The notes: generated from the letters alone by a model not told the origin. Positions 23,319 through 36,555 are shown, numbered from the stretch's first letter. The stretch: DNA of 64,000 bases from Campanula takesimana (GCA_026119855.1 JAOWBW010001044.1:186001-250000); one strand, 5' to 3'. Translations and numbers: made by a program.

Positions 23319-23589
23319 TGTTGAAATGGTAGGAGATCTCCATGATATATTGGATGAAGATGAGATAAAAATTGTGTATATGATACAACGTAGTGAGGTC
23401 TATTTATACAAATAAGATACAGAAAAGTTAGAAAGGAAATCCTAGGCATGAGGCTAGTGTTGATCTTGCCGGTGTGCTGTTGGTGGCTTGGCGGTGATAC
23501 GGCTACGGAGGCTTGTGGGTCACCATGAGAGTAGTCAAGATCTGCAACTACAATTGTCAACAGTTGTGGCACAAGTATGAACACTAACA
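23319..23589 (-). repeat. 3' LTR of the minus-strand copia element
   Basis: On the minus strand it begins tgttagtgttc right after the polypurine tract gagtttgcgggggga and contains a TATA box (gtataaatag, 23400-23409). The far end is placed at ttcaaca because it mirrors the start; without the other LTR this is uncertain. Confidence 0.6.
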
Positions 23590-23602
23590 TCCCCCCGCAA
23601 AC

Positions 23603-24565
23603 TCAAGGTGTTTTAAGAGAGGACAACTTGAGTTTGGATATTAAAGCGTGAAGTCGTCCCAGTGGATGCGTTTTAGTGAAAATATCTGCAGTTTGATCGG
23701 CTAATGAGACTGATATAAGGTGAGCAGTACCACGAACAATGTGTTGGCGGACAAAATGACAATCATTTTCAATGTGTTTCGTACGCTCATGAAAAAACAT
23801 CATTATGGGCAATTTGAATGGCACTTCGGTTGTCACAACATATATTGGTAGCACCCTCATGAGTAACACCCATGTCTTCTAAGAGCCAACGGAGCCAAAG
23901 AAGTTCTTGAGTAGTATCAGCAAGTGCCCGGTATTCTGATTCAGTGCTAGACCTGGAAGTCACTGTTTGTTTCTTACTGCGCCAAGAAATAAGAGAATCG
24001 CCCAAAAATAAACAAAATTCTGTGGTAGAGCGTCGATCTGTTGGGTCACCAGCCCAATCAGCATCAGAGTAAGCGTGCAATACTAGAGTTGAATGAGCGG
24101 AGAAGTGAAGACCATGAAACATAGTGTCTTTGATGTAGCGGAGAATATGCAGTACTGCAGCATAATGAGTGGAGCGTGGAGATTTCATAAACTGACTCAC
24201 AAGATGAACATAATGTGCAATGTCTGGGCGAGTGATTGTGAGATATATTAGACTCCCAACCAGTTGTCTATTTAACGTTCCATCAGGAAGAACCGAACCC
24301 GTGAGAGCAGTGAGACGAGTATTATACTCAAGTGGAGTCGATGTAGTTTTGCTATTTGTCAAACCAGCACGAGCAATGAGGTCAGAAGCATACTTTGCTT
24401 GGGACAAGTAGTATCCATTGTTGTCGGAATAAACTTCAAGTCCCAAATGTAATTGAGTGGACCAAGGTCTTTCATTTCAATCTGTTGGTTCAGAAAGTGC
24501 TTAAGCTCTGAAATACCTTTCAGATCGTCTCCGGTTATGATCATGTCATCAACATAAAGGAGCAA
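23603..24565 (-). pseudogene. copia RT C-terminal part and RNase H
   Basis: Three overlapping minus-strand frames cover the domain: 24359-24565 (starts at the catalytic LLYVDDMIITGDD), 23787-24446 (GSLIYLTITRPDIAHYVH, DADWAGDPTDRRST, SKKQTVTSRSSTESEYRALA) and 23603-23869 (HERTKHIENDCHFVRQH, ADQTADIFTK). They are joined by frameshifts near 24430 and 23790. The motifs are well kept, so decay is mostly by small indels. Confidence 0.88.
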
Positions 24566-24591
24566 TAGAATAGTACCACGATCTGACTTTT

Positions 24592-26433
24592 TCAGAAAAA
24601 GAGCTGAGTCATAAGCACTAGATATAAACCAAACCGTCTAATTGTTGAACTGAATTTAGTAAACCAAGCACGGGGGGCTTGTTTAAGACCATAAAGAGCT
24701 CGACGTAGGCGACAAACTTTGTGTGGTAGATGAACATAACCTGGAGGTGGTTTCCTATAAACTTCCTTAATAAGATCTCCATTAAGAAATGCATTCTTGA
24801 CGTCCATTTGGAACATGCCCCATTTTCTTGCGGCAGCAACATCAAGCAAACTTCTTACAGATGTAAGTCGAGCAGCAGGGGCAAATGTCTCCTCGTAATC
24901 AATGTCGTACTCTTGAGAATAACCTTTAGCCACTAGTCGGGCCTTGTAACGTTCCATGCTTCCATCTGAAAGAGTTTTTATTTTATAAACCCATCTACAC
25001 CCAACTGAAGTCTTTCCGAGAGGTAGATCAACGAGATCCCATGTATGAGTCTTTTCCAACGCAGTAAGTTCTGTTTTCATTGCTTCTTGCCAAAGAGGGT
25101 TAGAACTAGCTTCATTATAAGATTGTGGCTCATCCAATGAGGTAATAGTATAAAAGCAATGATAATCACGAAGATGAGCTGGTAGTTCTCTTACCCGTGT
25201 GGGATAATGTGGGGACAAAGGAGGAGACTCTGGAGCTGGAGTAGGGGGAGTAGATGCTAATGGGCTATCAAAATGCTCATTTGTTGTAGTAGGATCAGCA
25301 GGCACGGCGGGCACCTCGGGATGGACAATAGGCGATGTAGACAGATCTGTGATTAGCTCAAAAGGAGAATCTGGAACAAGATTATCAGAAAGGAGCTCAA
25401 TTGAAGAATCAGTAAAATATGGTGTAGAAAACCCTGGGGGGAAGTGAAATTGAGACATTGATGCAAAAAAATTGTGTTCCAAAAAAGTAACATGACGGGA
25501 AACACGAAGACATTTAGAAATGGGATCCCAACACCTATACCCTTTATGCTCTATCACATACCCAAGAAAACAACAAAGACGAGCACGAGGTTCTAGTTTG
25601 TTTCTTTCGTGGACTGGCAATAACACAAAACATGCACTCCCAAAAACTCGTAAAAGACTATAGTTAGGCAATTCTTTATATAACCGCTCATAAGGACTTT
25701 GGTTACCAATAACTGAAGAAGGAACGCGATTAATTGTGTAAACAGCAGTAAGAGCAGCTTCACCCCAAAATCTTTCAGGGCGGGATGATGAGATCAATAA
25801 AGCACGGACAGTTTCAAGAATGTGTTTGTGTTTTCTTTCGGCACGTCCATTTTGTTGGGATGTATGGGGGCATGAAGGATGAGGAAGCGTCCCATTATCA
25901 CGAAGGAAATTTAGGAAATGTGTCTCTTTGTATTCCATGGCATTATCTGCACAAAAAACTTTGATAGGACAAGAAAATTGGGTTTTAACCATCCGAGCGA
26001 AATCAAAATAAATTTGTTGAATTTCTGAGCGATTTTTCATGAGATAAATCCAAGTAAAACGAGAATAATCAACAATAAATATCACAAAGTACTTGGATCC
26101 ACCCATAGTAATATTGGGAGACGGCCCCCATACATCAGAATGAATAAGATCGAAATGAACTGTGGACACAAACTCACTATTATAGAAAGGTAAGGCAGTG
26201 TGTTTCGCAAGCTGACATGATAAGCAGTCTACTTGTTCGTCTTTCACTGGACTTAACTTACCAGTTGATGCTAAGCTACGTAGACGACGAAGAGAAGTAT
26301 GACCTAAACGCGAATGCCAAAGACTTAAGGGAGAACAAGAAGTGGAAGATGCTACAACATGTTGTGGAGTAGAGAGGTGGGTAAGAGGATTAAAGGTTTG
26401 TGAGCTCATACAGTCGTCCAATCTTACGGCATG
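24592..26433 (-). pseudogene. copia GAG-pre-integrase, integrase and RT N-terminal part
   Basis: A long open minus-strand frame from the LARD junction to 24592. It has LWHSRLGHTSLRRLRSLAS, the integrase motifs FDLIHSDVWGPS, IVDYSRFTWIYLM, CADNAMEYKE and TSQQNGRAERKHKHILE (DDE triad present), and the RT opening with RYKARLVAKGYSQE, FQMDVKNAFLNGDL and LYGLKQAPRAW. A single-base shift near 24630 breaks it just before the YVDD block. The first 15 or so residues of the open frame above 26433 belong to the inserted LARD LTR. Confidence 0.9.
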
Positions 26434-26818
26434 TGTCACGCCCCGAAAATTCCAAAAATTCATAAATATAAAATTCACATACTACACATCTCCGAAACGC
26501 TAAATGCCAAACCGGGCGCGTGAATTCAACCATAACACCAATATACACAAACAACTCCTCAACGAGGAGATAACTCGGAGATTAAATACAATTGCGGAAG
26601 CAAGACTTAACTAATTATACATTTACTCAAAAGACAACAGTCTTTGTAAAACACTAAGCAACCACTACCTCTCAAAAATACATAAAGGCGCCGGAGAGCA
26701 ACTAGTCCAAAGGAGATCAATCTGCTCAGAAGTTTCCCGATACAATTAACCTCAAACGCTACCACATGCTTTCCTGGGGGGGGGGTTGAGAAAAACAATT
26801 TGAAACAAGAAAACGGGG

Positions 26819-26832
26819 TGAGAAAAATCTCA
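26819..26832 (-). other. LTR hairpin, TGAGA stem
   Basis: tgaga-aaaa-tctca on the + strand. It sits next to the conserved aacttactgag block read on the minus strand. Confidence 0.55.
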
Positions 26833-27413
26833 GTAAGTTACTAAATGCAACTAGGTGTCATGCTTTCATGATAATCACAAAGGAACAATATCAAAAGCAT
26901 TCACAATTCATATAACATGAAAGGTATGGTCCACTCATCATATAACACATAATGCGGAAATAAACACTCATAAGTGGATACTGAGCCAAGGTTCTATAAA
27001 CGGAACACCATCCTTTGAGAAGAGCCCGTTGAGCAGCATGAAAGAGCTGAAGCCGGTTCCGGAACCAAGTAACAACAACAACCAGTAGTGGGAGAAACAA
27101 CACAAAGTCATCCCCCCACGCGAATAGCTAGAATACTCACCAAAGGAGCTAGCTCATCCCAACCACGATCACGGGAAGGGGCATCCCACTCAAGGCCACT
27201 GAACATGGGGAAACTGGGTTACCAGTGAAGTACATTATACTGGACTCGGCTCGTGCCATTATAATATACATCACTGCCCAAAACAAACACAACAATGCCA
27301 GCTGGACTCTATACAAGCACATAGTAATAAATACTCGCTTGAAACAACAACGGGGGCGATGATTCCAAAGTAGGGAACCAAGCCAAAATCATCACAAGGG
27401 ATGCAAACCATTT

Positions 27414-27794
27414 CTCATAAAGAGATCAACAACAACATCAACACATGAAGCTACTCAAAAAGAGTTAAACGGTTATCCACATTCATAAATTGCAAGCATG
27501 GTCACAAACGCATCCAACCCAACATTCTCAAACCATACTTAGTCAAATACCATAACACGCTTGTTCACAAAGGGACCATACCCAATAATTACCATAAGGA
27601 TGCAACTATTACTCAAGAAGAGTCAACAACAACGACAACGGGAAGTCTTTCATAAAAGAGTTCAACCACGATAAACAGAATTGCTCATAAGGAGCCCAAC
27701 AACATTGATCATTAAAACAATGATTCCAAGACAAGGTTTCATACCAAACACATCCTACAGATGATACCCATAAGTTACTCATTAAGAGCACAAC
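27414..27794 (-). repeat. dispersed ctcataaagag..caac motif array in the LARD LTR
   Basis: Six variants of ctcat(a/t)aagag-nn-caac occur at about 27414, 27453, 27611, 27650, 27684 and 27778. The ctc...gag core is self-complementary. The array is also present in the other LTR at about 33040-33420. Confidence 0.6.
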
Positions 27795-28480
27795 CCAAAC
27801 GGTCACTCACAAATAGTACCACGACCATTACCAAGATGACCCTAAGAGACTACTCATAGAGGTATACTAGGACTACGAACTCAACTATCTCATCACACCC
27901 GGAATTTCAAAGTAGGAAATCAGAATGAATACACCTTAAGGTTAATCAAACCGTAAGTACCCAATCGCCAATTTACGCTTTACCTCCGCCCATAACGAAC
28001 CAATTCTAAACACCTCAAATGAAAAGGTTACCCTTATTAGAACATGATCACGACCGGACTAAACCCTACACTTTAGTGTTCCAAAACAACCCTCTAGGTA
28101 CTATAGGATATCACTTAAGACCTAGACCAAGTCTTATTCTAAAATCAATCCGATCAGTAAAATAACTTTCAATTAAAGGGTCTCAAGGTATGAAGTCCTC
28201 ACTTATATCATAAAATGATCATAACAACTCAATAAAGTCACTCAATTGGATTTACACAACTTATTCACAATGGATCGATACAACTCCTCTTAACCTCAAA
28301 CACCCAATAAAATCCCGAAGTATAAAACTTATAACTTAACTGAAAAACCTATACCATCTTGTAGTACTCGAATAGAGCTTCGAAAGGATAGTTTACACGC
28401 CTAAAACGGAGTCCGGATGAGAAAGTTATGGCCTCCGGAAGATCGAACGAAAAACGGACAAACTGGAAAAAAAAAGGGGG

Positions 28481-28591
28481 ATGCGCGCGCCTCCCTAAAA
28501 AGTGATGCGCGCGCCTCCTAAGGTCAGAAGGCTGCGATTTCGAAGCATAAAAGGGTGCGCACGCCTCCCAAACCATGGTGCGCGCGCCTCC
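28481..28591. promoter_or_regulatory. four CpG-rich boxes in the LARD LTR, phased 24/74/23
   Basis: Boxes of the form (a/g)tgcgc(g/a)cgcctcc start at 28481, 28505, 28555 and 28578. Pair spacing is 24 and 23 bp; first-to-third distance is 74 bp. The layout mirrors the copia LTR module, although the box sequence differs. Confidence 0.65.
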
Positions 28592-29554
28592 TTGCCCGGA
28601 GGGACGAAATCCGGCCAAAATCTGGGTTTCTACCATTTTTCTTACCCATTTCACATAACAATCAAAATCCAACATAATCAACCTTCCTCCAAGCATAAAG
28701 ATGAACCCAAAACAACTTATAACTAGAATGGAGACTCAAATAATACCATTATTCAACCAAGATCAAGATTCAAACCCAACATTCCTAAAATCACCATTTT
28801 CAACTAAATTCAAATCCAACACTTCCTACAAGTTCACCCAAGTGCCAAAACAACTTCTAAGCCTAAAATGATTCATCTCGCAACATTTAAACAACACAAC
28901 CAAGGGATGATTCAATTACCCAAATTTGCACAAAAATATGAATAAATTGCAAATAGGTTCCAAAACAACCAAGAAAGCCATATAAATCAACTAGAACATT
29001 AATAGACTTAAAGATGACCATTTTTAGCATAAATGGAGGAAAAGCAACTTACCCGGATTTTATCAACGGTGATGGAACTCAAAATTTCTTTGATCCCTAC
29101 GATCTATCGACGATCTAAACATTTATCATGTTATGAGAAATAAGAAATAATGGGAGGAAGATGACTCAAATGAAGAGAGAAGGAGGAGAGAACTTACCTT
29201 TTTCTTTGAAATGGGGAAAGAGGGAGAGAGAGATGACTGGGAATGGAGGGAGGGTGAAAGTGAGGGAGGTGAGGGGAAAAGAGGGAATAAGTAGGGTGAT
29301 TGAGAAATTTACACATTGACCCCCTCCCTTACACACTAACTCAATCATCTTATATTCCTCACTAACATTTAAGACCCAACACTCTACACTAGCACAATTA
29401 ACCAATTAAATGCTAGGCACGACCACATCACGAAACTCAAAATGAACACATAAATATTTAAATAACTAAATAATTTAAATAACTAAATAAGCAAATAAAT
29501 AAATAATAATTATTTATTACTAATAAAATAGAGCCTAGTTTTCGGGTCGTGACA

Positions 29555-32059
29555 GACTACCCTCCTTAAAAAGAATTCGCCCGCGAATTCTCTCATCAAA
29601 ATCATGACACGCAGTCATAACGAGGCTACAAAATATCGGTCCCCAAATAGCACTCATAACTCCAAACAAGTACCTATTAGATAATTCAAACATAGTCTCC
29701 ACGACTCAATAACCCAACATATATTACACACACATATCTCAAGTATACTCGTATCACACATCCTAAAGTCAACTTCTTCCTTTAACTGGAACTTCAGATT
29801 CCCAAGACTATCACTTGATCACCGATCCTGAAACATAACTGATTTGATCCCGATTAGCATTATGTTCTCAATCAACCCTTAATTCACCAATATTCATAAG
29901 TTTTACTTTTCCGGTTCTTCCGTACGTATTGACGATCTATACATCAACCCATAACATACTACTACCCGAACAAATAAGAGAAGGAATAGAGCTAACAATT
30001 TCTGTCACCAAATGACTCAATGATATACTCAAAATTTTACCGTTATCAACTATCCGGTTAAATATGATCCCACCACTATACTCGCTTCCTTTATAAGATG
30101 AAACATCATACAGTCATACTCCTTGAATTCCTCGAATCTTCTTGCATTATTTCGTACTTAGTTTCCTAAGGAAATATATCCGTCCACTTGATAGTCCATT
30201 AACATAACATTTCAACTTGGTCCCAAAATAAAATAGAATGTACAGTTTACTAAGGAAATGCCAATAAAATCACAATCCATCCCAAGTCATAGATAGTTCT
30301 ATTTATCAAGAGTTAATCCTCGAAACACACATAAATACTTCATCACTTCTAATCGTTACTTACCTCAGTCCCTATTTGGAAGCATCCTTATCGATAACAA
30401 GCTGATCAGCTTCACTAAAATGGAAAACCTGACTTATCTCCAAGAAAACATAACACCGGTTATACCTGGCAAGATAACAGTGATACTAGCTAAATCCACA
30501 AAACCATATCAATACTTAAATTATCATCAATCTTTATTTTAATAATCGAAAGTTGATTTCACATTCATCGGTTCTTACTAAAGTCAAGAAATCCCAAAAT
30601 ATGTGTATCTCATTTTACATATTTGTCTACACTTGCAGAGATTAATTAATACCTCAAGAACCCTATTACAAAACAATAAATCCTCTAGCTCATGTTAAAA
30701 CTTGCGAACCCTTGCTCCTCCAAGCAATTTTAAATAAAATCCCAAATGGGTAATAATTCTCAGCCTACAACTTGGAGTGTATCAGTATATCATTAAGTCA
30801 TTCACTCCCAAAATCAATTACGATTTAAAATAACAATCTTCGATAACACTATGTCATATATCCTTCCCAATGATATAACCAAGAATTCAAAATAAACAAA
30901 CCCCATAATAGAAATTGCCTTCGTTATTTCCTCATATTCGACCTTTTACTAACCATAGCCCCTTATCAATCAAACTCTGACTAAACCACTGATCAACTGC
31001 AGGAATTTACTAATTCACCAATATAAGATAACAAACACTAATTCGCCATGGTGACCTAATTGAATTTTCTGAAAATATCCCATTTAGAACCAAAATCACT
31101 CAACTCGAAGATCGACGAATTAGATAAGAATCTATTAAGACTCAATCCACACTATTCAATCAAGCTTCCCAACCACTCAGAGACCGGTCGGAATTATTTA
31201 CGAATTTAGTGACCAAAATGAAATATCTACTCATACTCATCTTTAAACATTCTTTCAAATCTCTACTACACTTTTTCTCCCATGAAGATTAATATAACTT
31301 CTCACTAAAGATGCATCCACTTATAACCCATTATGCCTCTAAGCAAAGTCACACAATCAGTATAGAAATACTCACCACAATCAATGACAACCAAGAGATT
31401 CGGACCGCATAGAAAGCTAAACCATACTACTTAACTTGTCAACACTCTATATAAGCGGCATGACCAAATCACCTTATCTTCATCATTAGCAATCACGAAA
31501 TTTCGTACTCGGGGACACACCTCAACATAAATCACCTAATGAGAACAAACATACGAATATAGCACAAGGCATTTCCACTTTACGAAATAGGTACGCCCAA
31601 GTATTCAAAGACTCACACTTCGATTCTCAAACCAGCCGACCCCAATGGAAACAATACTATTAACACCAGTCCTATGCCTCAAATACCACAAGAGAATGGC
31701 CAATCGACGTCAAAATCACCTCCATAACTCAACCAATTAAGGCCATAAACTCTATCCAAACTGATAGTTAACCTGAAACCCAAAATTTCGAATCAAAACA
31801 ATTTCCATATATCCAAAAGAATATATATCAAAATCCTTGAAACAAGGTACAAGATATCATTGATCACCCCAATTTCTCAATAACTTAATCGTCTCACTTC
31901 TTCGATCTCAAACCTTACTATTAAAGGCAACTAGTTGACCTCAATTAAAACTTAGTTTCTCTAAGCCGCTCAAAATCATAACACCCAAGTGTTGAAACCT
32001 ATTCAATATCAGAGTTCTTATTCCTTTGCAAGGTCTAAAACCATTGCTCTGATACCAAC
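29555..32059 (-). other. LARD internal domain, no coding capacity seen
   Basis: AT-rich, with no frame over 80 codons and no gag or pol motif that I recognise. The polypurine tract occupies about 29555-29570 and the primer site 32046-32057. The 30-bp block inside the polypurine tract resembles the end of gypsy pol. Confidence 0.75.
32046..32057 (-). other. primer binding site of the LARD
   Basis: Minus strand tggtatcagagc, complementary to the 3' end of initiator tRNA-Met, two bases from the LTR. Confidence 0.85.
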
Positions 32060-35000
32060 TGTCACGCCCCGAAAATTCCAAAAATTCATAAATATAAAAT
32101 TCACATACTACACATCTCCGAAACGCTAAATGCCAAACCGGGCGCGTGAATTCAACCATAACACCAATATACACAAACAACTCCTCAACGAGGAGATAAC
32201 TCGGAGATTAAATACAATTGCGGAAGCAAGACTTAACTAATTATACATTTACTCAAAAGACAACAGTCTTTGTAAAACACTAAGCAACCACTACCTCTCA
32301 AAAATACATAAAGGCGCCGGAGAGCAACTAGTCCAAAGGAGATCAATCTGCTCAAAAGTTTCCCGATACAATTAACCTCAAACGCTACCACATGCTTTCC
32401 TGGGGGGGGGGTTTGAGAAAAACAATTTGAAACAAGAAAACGGGGTGAGAAAAATCTCAGTAAGTTACTAAATGCAACTAGGTGTCATGCTTTCATGATA
32501 ATCACAAAGGAACAATATCAAAAGCATTCACAATTCATATAACATGAAAGGTATGGTCCACTCATCATATAACACATAATGCGGAAATAAACACTCATAA
32601 GTGGATACTGAGCCAAGGTTCTATAAACGGAACACCATCCTTTGAGAAGAGTCCGTTGAGCAGCATGAAAGAGCTGAAGCCGGTTCCGGAACCAAGTAAC
32701 AACAACAACCAGTAGTGGGAGAAACAACACAAAGTCATCCCCCCACGCGAATAGCTAGAATACTCACCAAAGGAGCTAGCTCATCCCAACCACGATCACG
32801 GGAAGGGGCATCCCACTCAAGGCCACTGAACATGGGGAAACTGGGTTACCAGTGAAGTACATTATACTGGACTCGGCTCGTGCCATTATAATATACATCA
32901 CTGCCCAAAACAAACACAACAATGCCAGCTGGACTCTATACAAGCACATAGTAATAAATACTCGCTTGAAACAACAACGGGGGCGATGATTCCAAAGTAG
33001 GGAACCAAGCCAAAATCATCACAAGGGATGCAAACCATTTCTCATAAAGAGATCAACAACAACATCAACACATGAAGCTACTCAAAAAGAGTTAAACGGT
33101 TATCCACATTCATAAATTGCAAGCATGGTCACAAACGCATCCAACCCAACATTCTCAAACCATACTTAGTCAAATACCATAACACGCTTGTTCACAAAGG
33201 GACCATACCCAATAATTACCATAAGGATGCAACTATTACTCAAGAAGAGTCAACAACAACGACAACGGGAAGTCTTTCATAAAAGAGTTCAACCACGATA
33301 AACAGAATTGCTCATAAGGAGCCCAACAACATTGATCATTAAAACAATGATTCCAAGACAAGGTTTCATACCAAACACATCCTACAGATGATACCCATAA
33401 GTTACTCATTAAGAGCACAACCCAAACGGTCACTCACAAATAGTACCACGACCATTACCAAGATGACCCTAAGAGACTACTCATAGAGGTATACTAGGAC
33501 TACGAACTCAACTATCTCATCACACCCGGAATTTCAAAGTAGGAAATCAGAATGAATACACCTTAAGGTTAATCAAACCGTAAGTACCCAATCGCCAATT
33601 TACGCTTTACCTCCGCCCATAACGAACCAATTCTAAACACCTCAAATGAAAAGGTTACCCTTATTAGAACATGATCACGACCGGACTAAACCCTACACTT
33701 TAGTGTTCCAAAACAACCCTCTAGGTACTATAGGATATCACCTAAGACCTAGACCAAGTCTTATTCTAAAATCAATCCGATCAGTAAAATAACTTTCAAT
33801 TAAAGGGTCTCAAGGTAAGAAGTCCTCACTTATATCATAAAATGATCATAACAACTCAATAAAGTCACTCAATTGGATTTACACAACTTATTCACAATGG
33901 ATCGATACAACTCCTCTTAACCTCAAACACCCAATAAAATCCCGAAGTATAAAACTTATAAGTTAACTGAAAAACCTATACCATCTTGTAGTACTCGAAG
34001 AGAGCTTCGAAACGATAGTTTACACGCCTAAAACGGAGTCCGGATGAGAAAGTTATGGCCTCCGGAAGATCGAACGAAAAACGGACAAACTGGAAAAAAA
34101 GGGGGATGCGCGCGCCTCCCTAAAAAGTGATGCGCGCGCCTCCTAAGGTCAGAAGGCTGCGATTTCGAAGCATAAAAGGGTGCGCACGCCTCCCAAACCA
34201 TGGTGCGCGCGCCTCCTTGCCCGGAGGGACGAAATCCGGCCAAAATCTGGGTTTCTACCATTTTTCTTACCCATTTCACATAACAATCAAAATCCAACAT
34301 AATCAACCTTCCTCCAAGCATAAAGATGAACCCAAACAACTTATAACTAGAATGGAGACTCAAATAATACCATTATTCAACCAAGATCAAGATTCAAACC
34401 CAACATTCCTAAAATCACCATTTTCAACTAAATTCAAATCCAACACTTCCTACAAGTTCACCCAAGTGCCAAAACAACTTCTAAGCCTAAAATGATTCAT
34501 CTCGCAACATTTAAACAACACAACCAAGGGATGATTCAATTACCCAAATTTGCACAAAAATATGAATAAATTGCAAATAGGTTCCAAAACAACCAAGAAA
34601 GCCATATAAATCAACTAGAACATTAATAGACTTAAAGATGACCATTTTTAGCATAAATGGAGGAAAAGCAACTTACCCGGATTTTATCAACGGTGATGGA
34701 ACTCGAAATTTCTTTGATCCCTACGATCCTATCGACGATCTAAACATTTATCATGTTATGAGAAATAAGAAATAATGGGAGGAAGATGACTCAAATGAAG
34801 AGAGAAGGAGGAGAGAACTTACCTTTTTCTTTGAAATGGGGAAAGAGGGAGAGAGAGATGACTGGGAATGGAGGGAGGGTGAAAGTGAGGGAGGTGAGGG
34901 GAAAAGAGGGAATAAGTAGGGTGATTGAGAAATTTACACATTGACCCCCTCCCTTACACACTAACTCAATCATCTTATATTCCTCACTAACATTTAAGAC

Positions 35001-35179
35001 CCAACACTCTACACTAGCACAATTAACCAATTAAATGCTAGGCACGACCACATCACGAAACCCAAAATGAACACATAAATATTTAAATAACTAAATAATT
35101 TAAATAACTAAATAAGCAAATAAATAAATAATAATTATTTATTACTAATAAAATAGAGCCTAGTTTTCGGGTCGTGACA
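32060..35179 (-). repeat. 5' LTR of the LARD
   Basis: Near-identical partner of 26434-29554. It carries the same hairpin (32446-32459) and the same phased CpG module (34106, 34130, 34180, 34203). Confidence 0.93.
34106..34216. promoter_or_regulatory. phased CpG module, second LARD LTR copy
   Basis: Same four boxes and same 24/74/23 spacing as at 28481-28591. Confidence 0.65.
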
Positions 35180-35184
35180 GCATG

Positions 35185-36555
35185 TCCCAAGGATTTGCCC
35201 TGTCACACGACAACCATTACGAGAGAACATAACATCAAGACCAAGTTCACATAATTGTCCAACAAAAATGAGGTTAAGAGAGCTTGGGAATGAGATATGT
35301 GTTTGAAAGGGATGCATTATCAGTGTTGATATTTCCAACATGACTAACATGCATGACTGATCCATCAGCTGTGCGTATTGGAGGTACTCGATAACTAGCA
35401 TTTTTGGTACTGAAAAGTGTTGGATCAGATGTCATATGATTGCAGCATACAGAGTCAAAGTACCGTGAGGATTTACCTAAAGTGGTTGACATGACAGTGG
35501 AAGGAGTACCAGAAATGGACAACATCTTAGTCAAGAGAGCTTGAAGTTCATGAATCGTGTTGCTAGCAAGAGGTAGATCTTGAGCCGAATTGGAGGAACA
35601 TATCTCTGTGGGAGACTCAGAGTCAATAGTGGTAGCAGCGGAATGATTGAATGTCTGATTCCCAAACTTGAAATGATTTCCCTTAGGCTTGTAGGTTGCT
35701 GGCAACTTGCTGGGATTGCTTGGACAATTTGTAGGATGGTGCCCTGTTCCTTTCTTGTTGCAGAATATGCACTTTCGTGTTGGGAATTCTACAAAACCAT
35801 GATCGCTAGCGTGACAATAACGACAAAATTTGGAATTGTACATTGATTGAAATTTTTTAGACCCTTGTTGGTTGGATCTAAAAGAATGCGTTGCAAGAAC
35901 TGCGTCAATTTATTGTGGTTTCAGACTCCCAAGACGGGTTTCTTCTGAAATGAGTTCGGTTACTGCACTGTCCATGGTAGGCAATGGACTGCGATGAAGA
36001 AGACTGGCTCGTACGGGCTCAAAATCAGTTGTAAGAGCCATGAGGAATTGGACCACTCGCTGATTATCACAATAAACAATGAATGATTCGGCATCATCAT
36101 TACATTTCCATATTGGCTCAGAGGCAGCAAGTTGGTCCCAAATTGACTCCATACGAGAAACGAAGTTTTGGATAGACTCCCCAGGTTCCTGTTTCAAATG
36201 ATGAAGCGAACTAAACAACTGGTATTGATGAGCAAGATCGGAGGTTGTATACCGACTTTCTAAGAAATCCCAAAGTTTCTTAGCAGTTTGAAAACGACCG
36301 AACTGAAAGTTGATCGAAGGAACATATGATTTTCGGAATGCAGTAATGATGAGATGATTTTTAGTGTCCCATTCCTTAAGACGCTCATCAAACTTTGACT
36401 TTTCTTCGTCGTCGGCGCGAACCGGCTCTACAATATCTCTGGTGACTCTACAGTTTCTTTCCTTTAAGGAAAGAGGACATAGCTTGTACCCATGGTACGT
36501 AATTTGAGCCATCTAAAATGGGATGTATAGGATGAATAAGGTCAAAATTTTCCAT
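35185..36555 (-). pseudogene. copia gag and aspartic protease (5' part of the split element)
   Basis: On the minus strand gag opens MENFDLIHPIHPILDGSNY at 36555, is broken near 36460 and continues as the frame 35910-36512 (LKEWDTKNHLIITAFRKSY, FVSRMESIWDQLAASEP). A stop at about 35910 separates it from 35274-35843, which carries two Cys-rich stretches (FCRYCHASDHG and CIFCNKKGTGHHPTNC, a CCHC knuckle) and a protease-like DSVCCNHMTSD in which the usual glycine of the active-site triplet is changed. It ends at the LARD target duplication. Confidence 0.85.

Larger units (their letters stand above)
26434..29554 (-). repeat. 3' LTR of the LARD
   Basis: It begins tgtcacgccccg and ends gtcgtgaca on the + strand. 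By eye it differs from the other LTR by roughly a dozen substitutions and a few homopolymer indels over 3.1 kb, which points to a recent insertion. It contains the hairpin (26819-26832), a run of ctcat-aagag motifs (27414-27794) and the phased CpG module (28481-28591). Confidence 0.93.
26434..35179 (-). mobile_element. non-autonomous gypsy-type element (LARD), complete with 5-bp target duplication
   Basis: Two near-identical 3.1-kb LTRs (26434-29554 and 32060-35179) enclose 2505 bp with no frame above 80 codons. The flanks are gcatg on both sides (26429-26433 and 35180-35184). The primer site on the minus strand, complementary to initiator tRNA-Met (tggtatcagagc, 32046-32057), abuts the right LTR, so the element is transcribed right to left. 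A polypurine tract (aaggagggtagtc) abuts the left LTR. Ends TGTCACG...CGTGACA and the agaattcgcgggcgaattct block before the polypurine tract are typical of Del/Tekay chromoviruses. Movement must have used proteins from another element. Confidence 0.93.
23319..36555 (-). mobile_element. minus-strand Ty1/copia element interrupted by a LARD
   Basis: Reading from high to low coordinates: gag starts at 36555, then knuckle and protease to 35185, then a foreign 8.75-kb insertion (26434-35179 plus a 5-bp duplication), then GAG-pre-integrase, integrase, RT, RNase H, polypurine tract (23590-23604) and a short 3' LTR. Integrase-before-RT order shows Ty1/copia. Stops and frameshifts occur in gag, RT and RNase H. 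No 5' LTR or primer site is found above 36555, so that end is lost or too decayed to see. Confidence 0.9.

Noticed and set aside
26607..29405. Several 60-115 codon frames duplicated at 32518-35030
   Set aside because: They lie inside the two LTRs of the LARD and recur only because the LTRs are duplicated; none shows a protein motif.
30000..32000. Possible hidden gag/pol in the LARD internal domain
   Set aside because: I saw no zinc knuckle, protease, YxDD or integrase motif on either strand; a profile search would be needed to detect very decayed remains.
32046..32057. tRNA-Met-like sequence as a tRNA gene
   Set aside because: Only the 12-base primer-site complement is present; no cloverleaf or A/B boxes.
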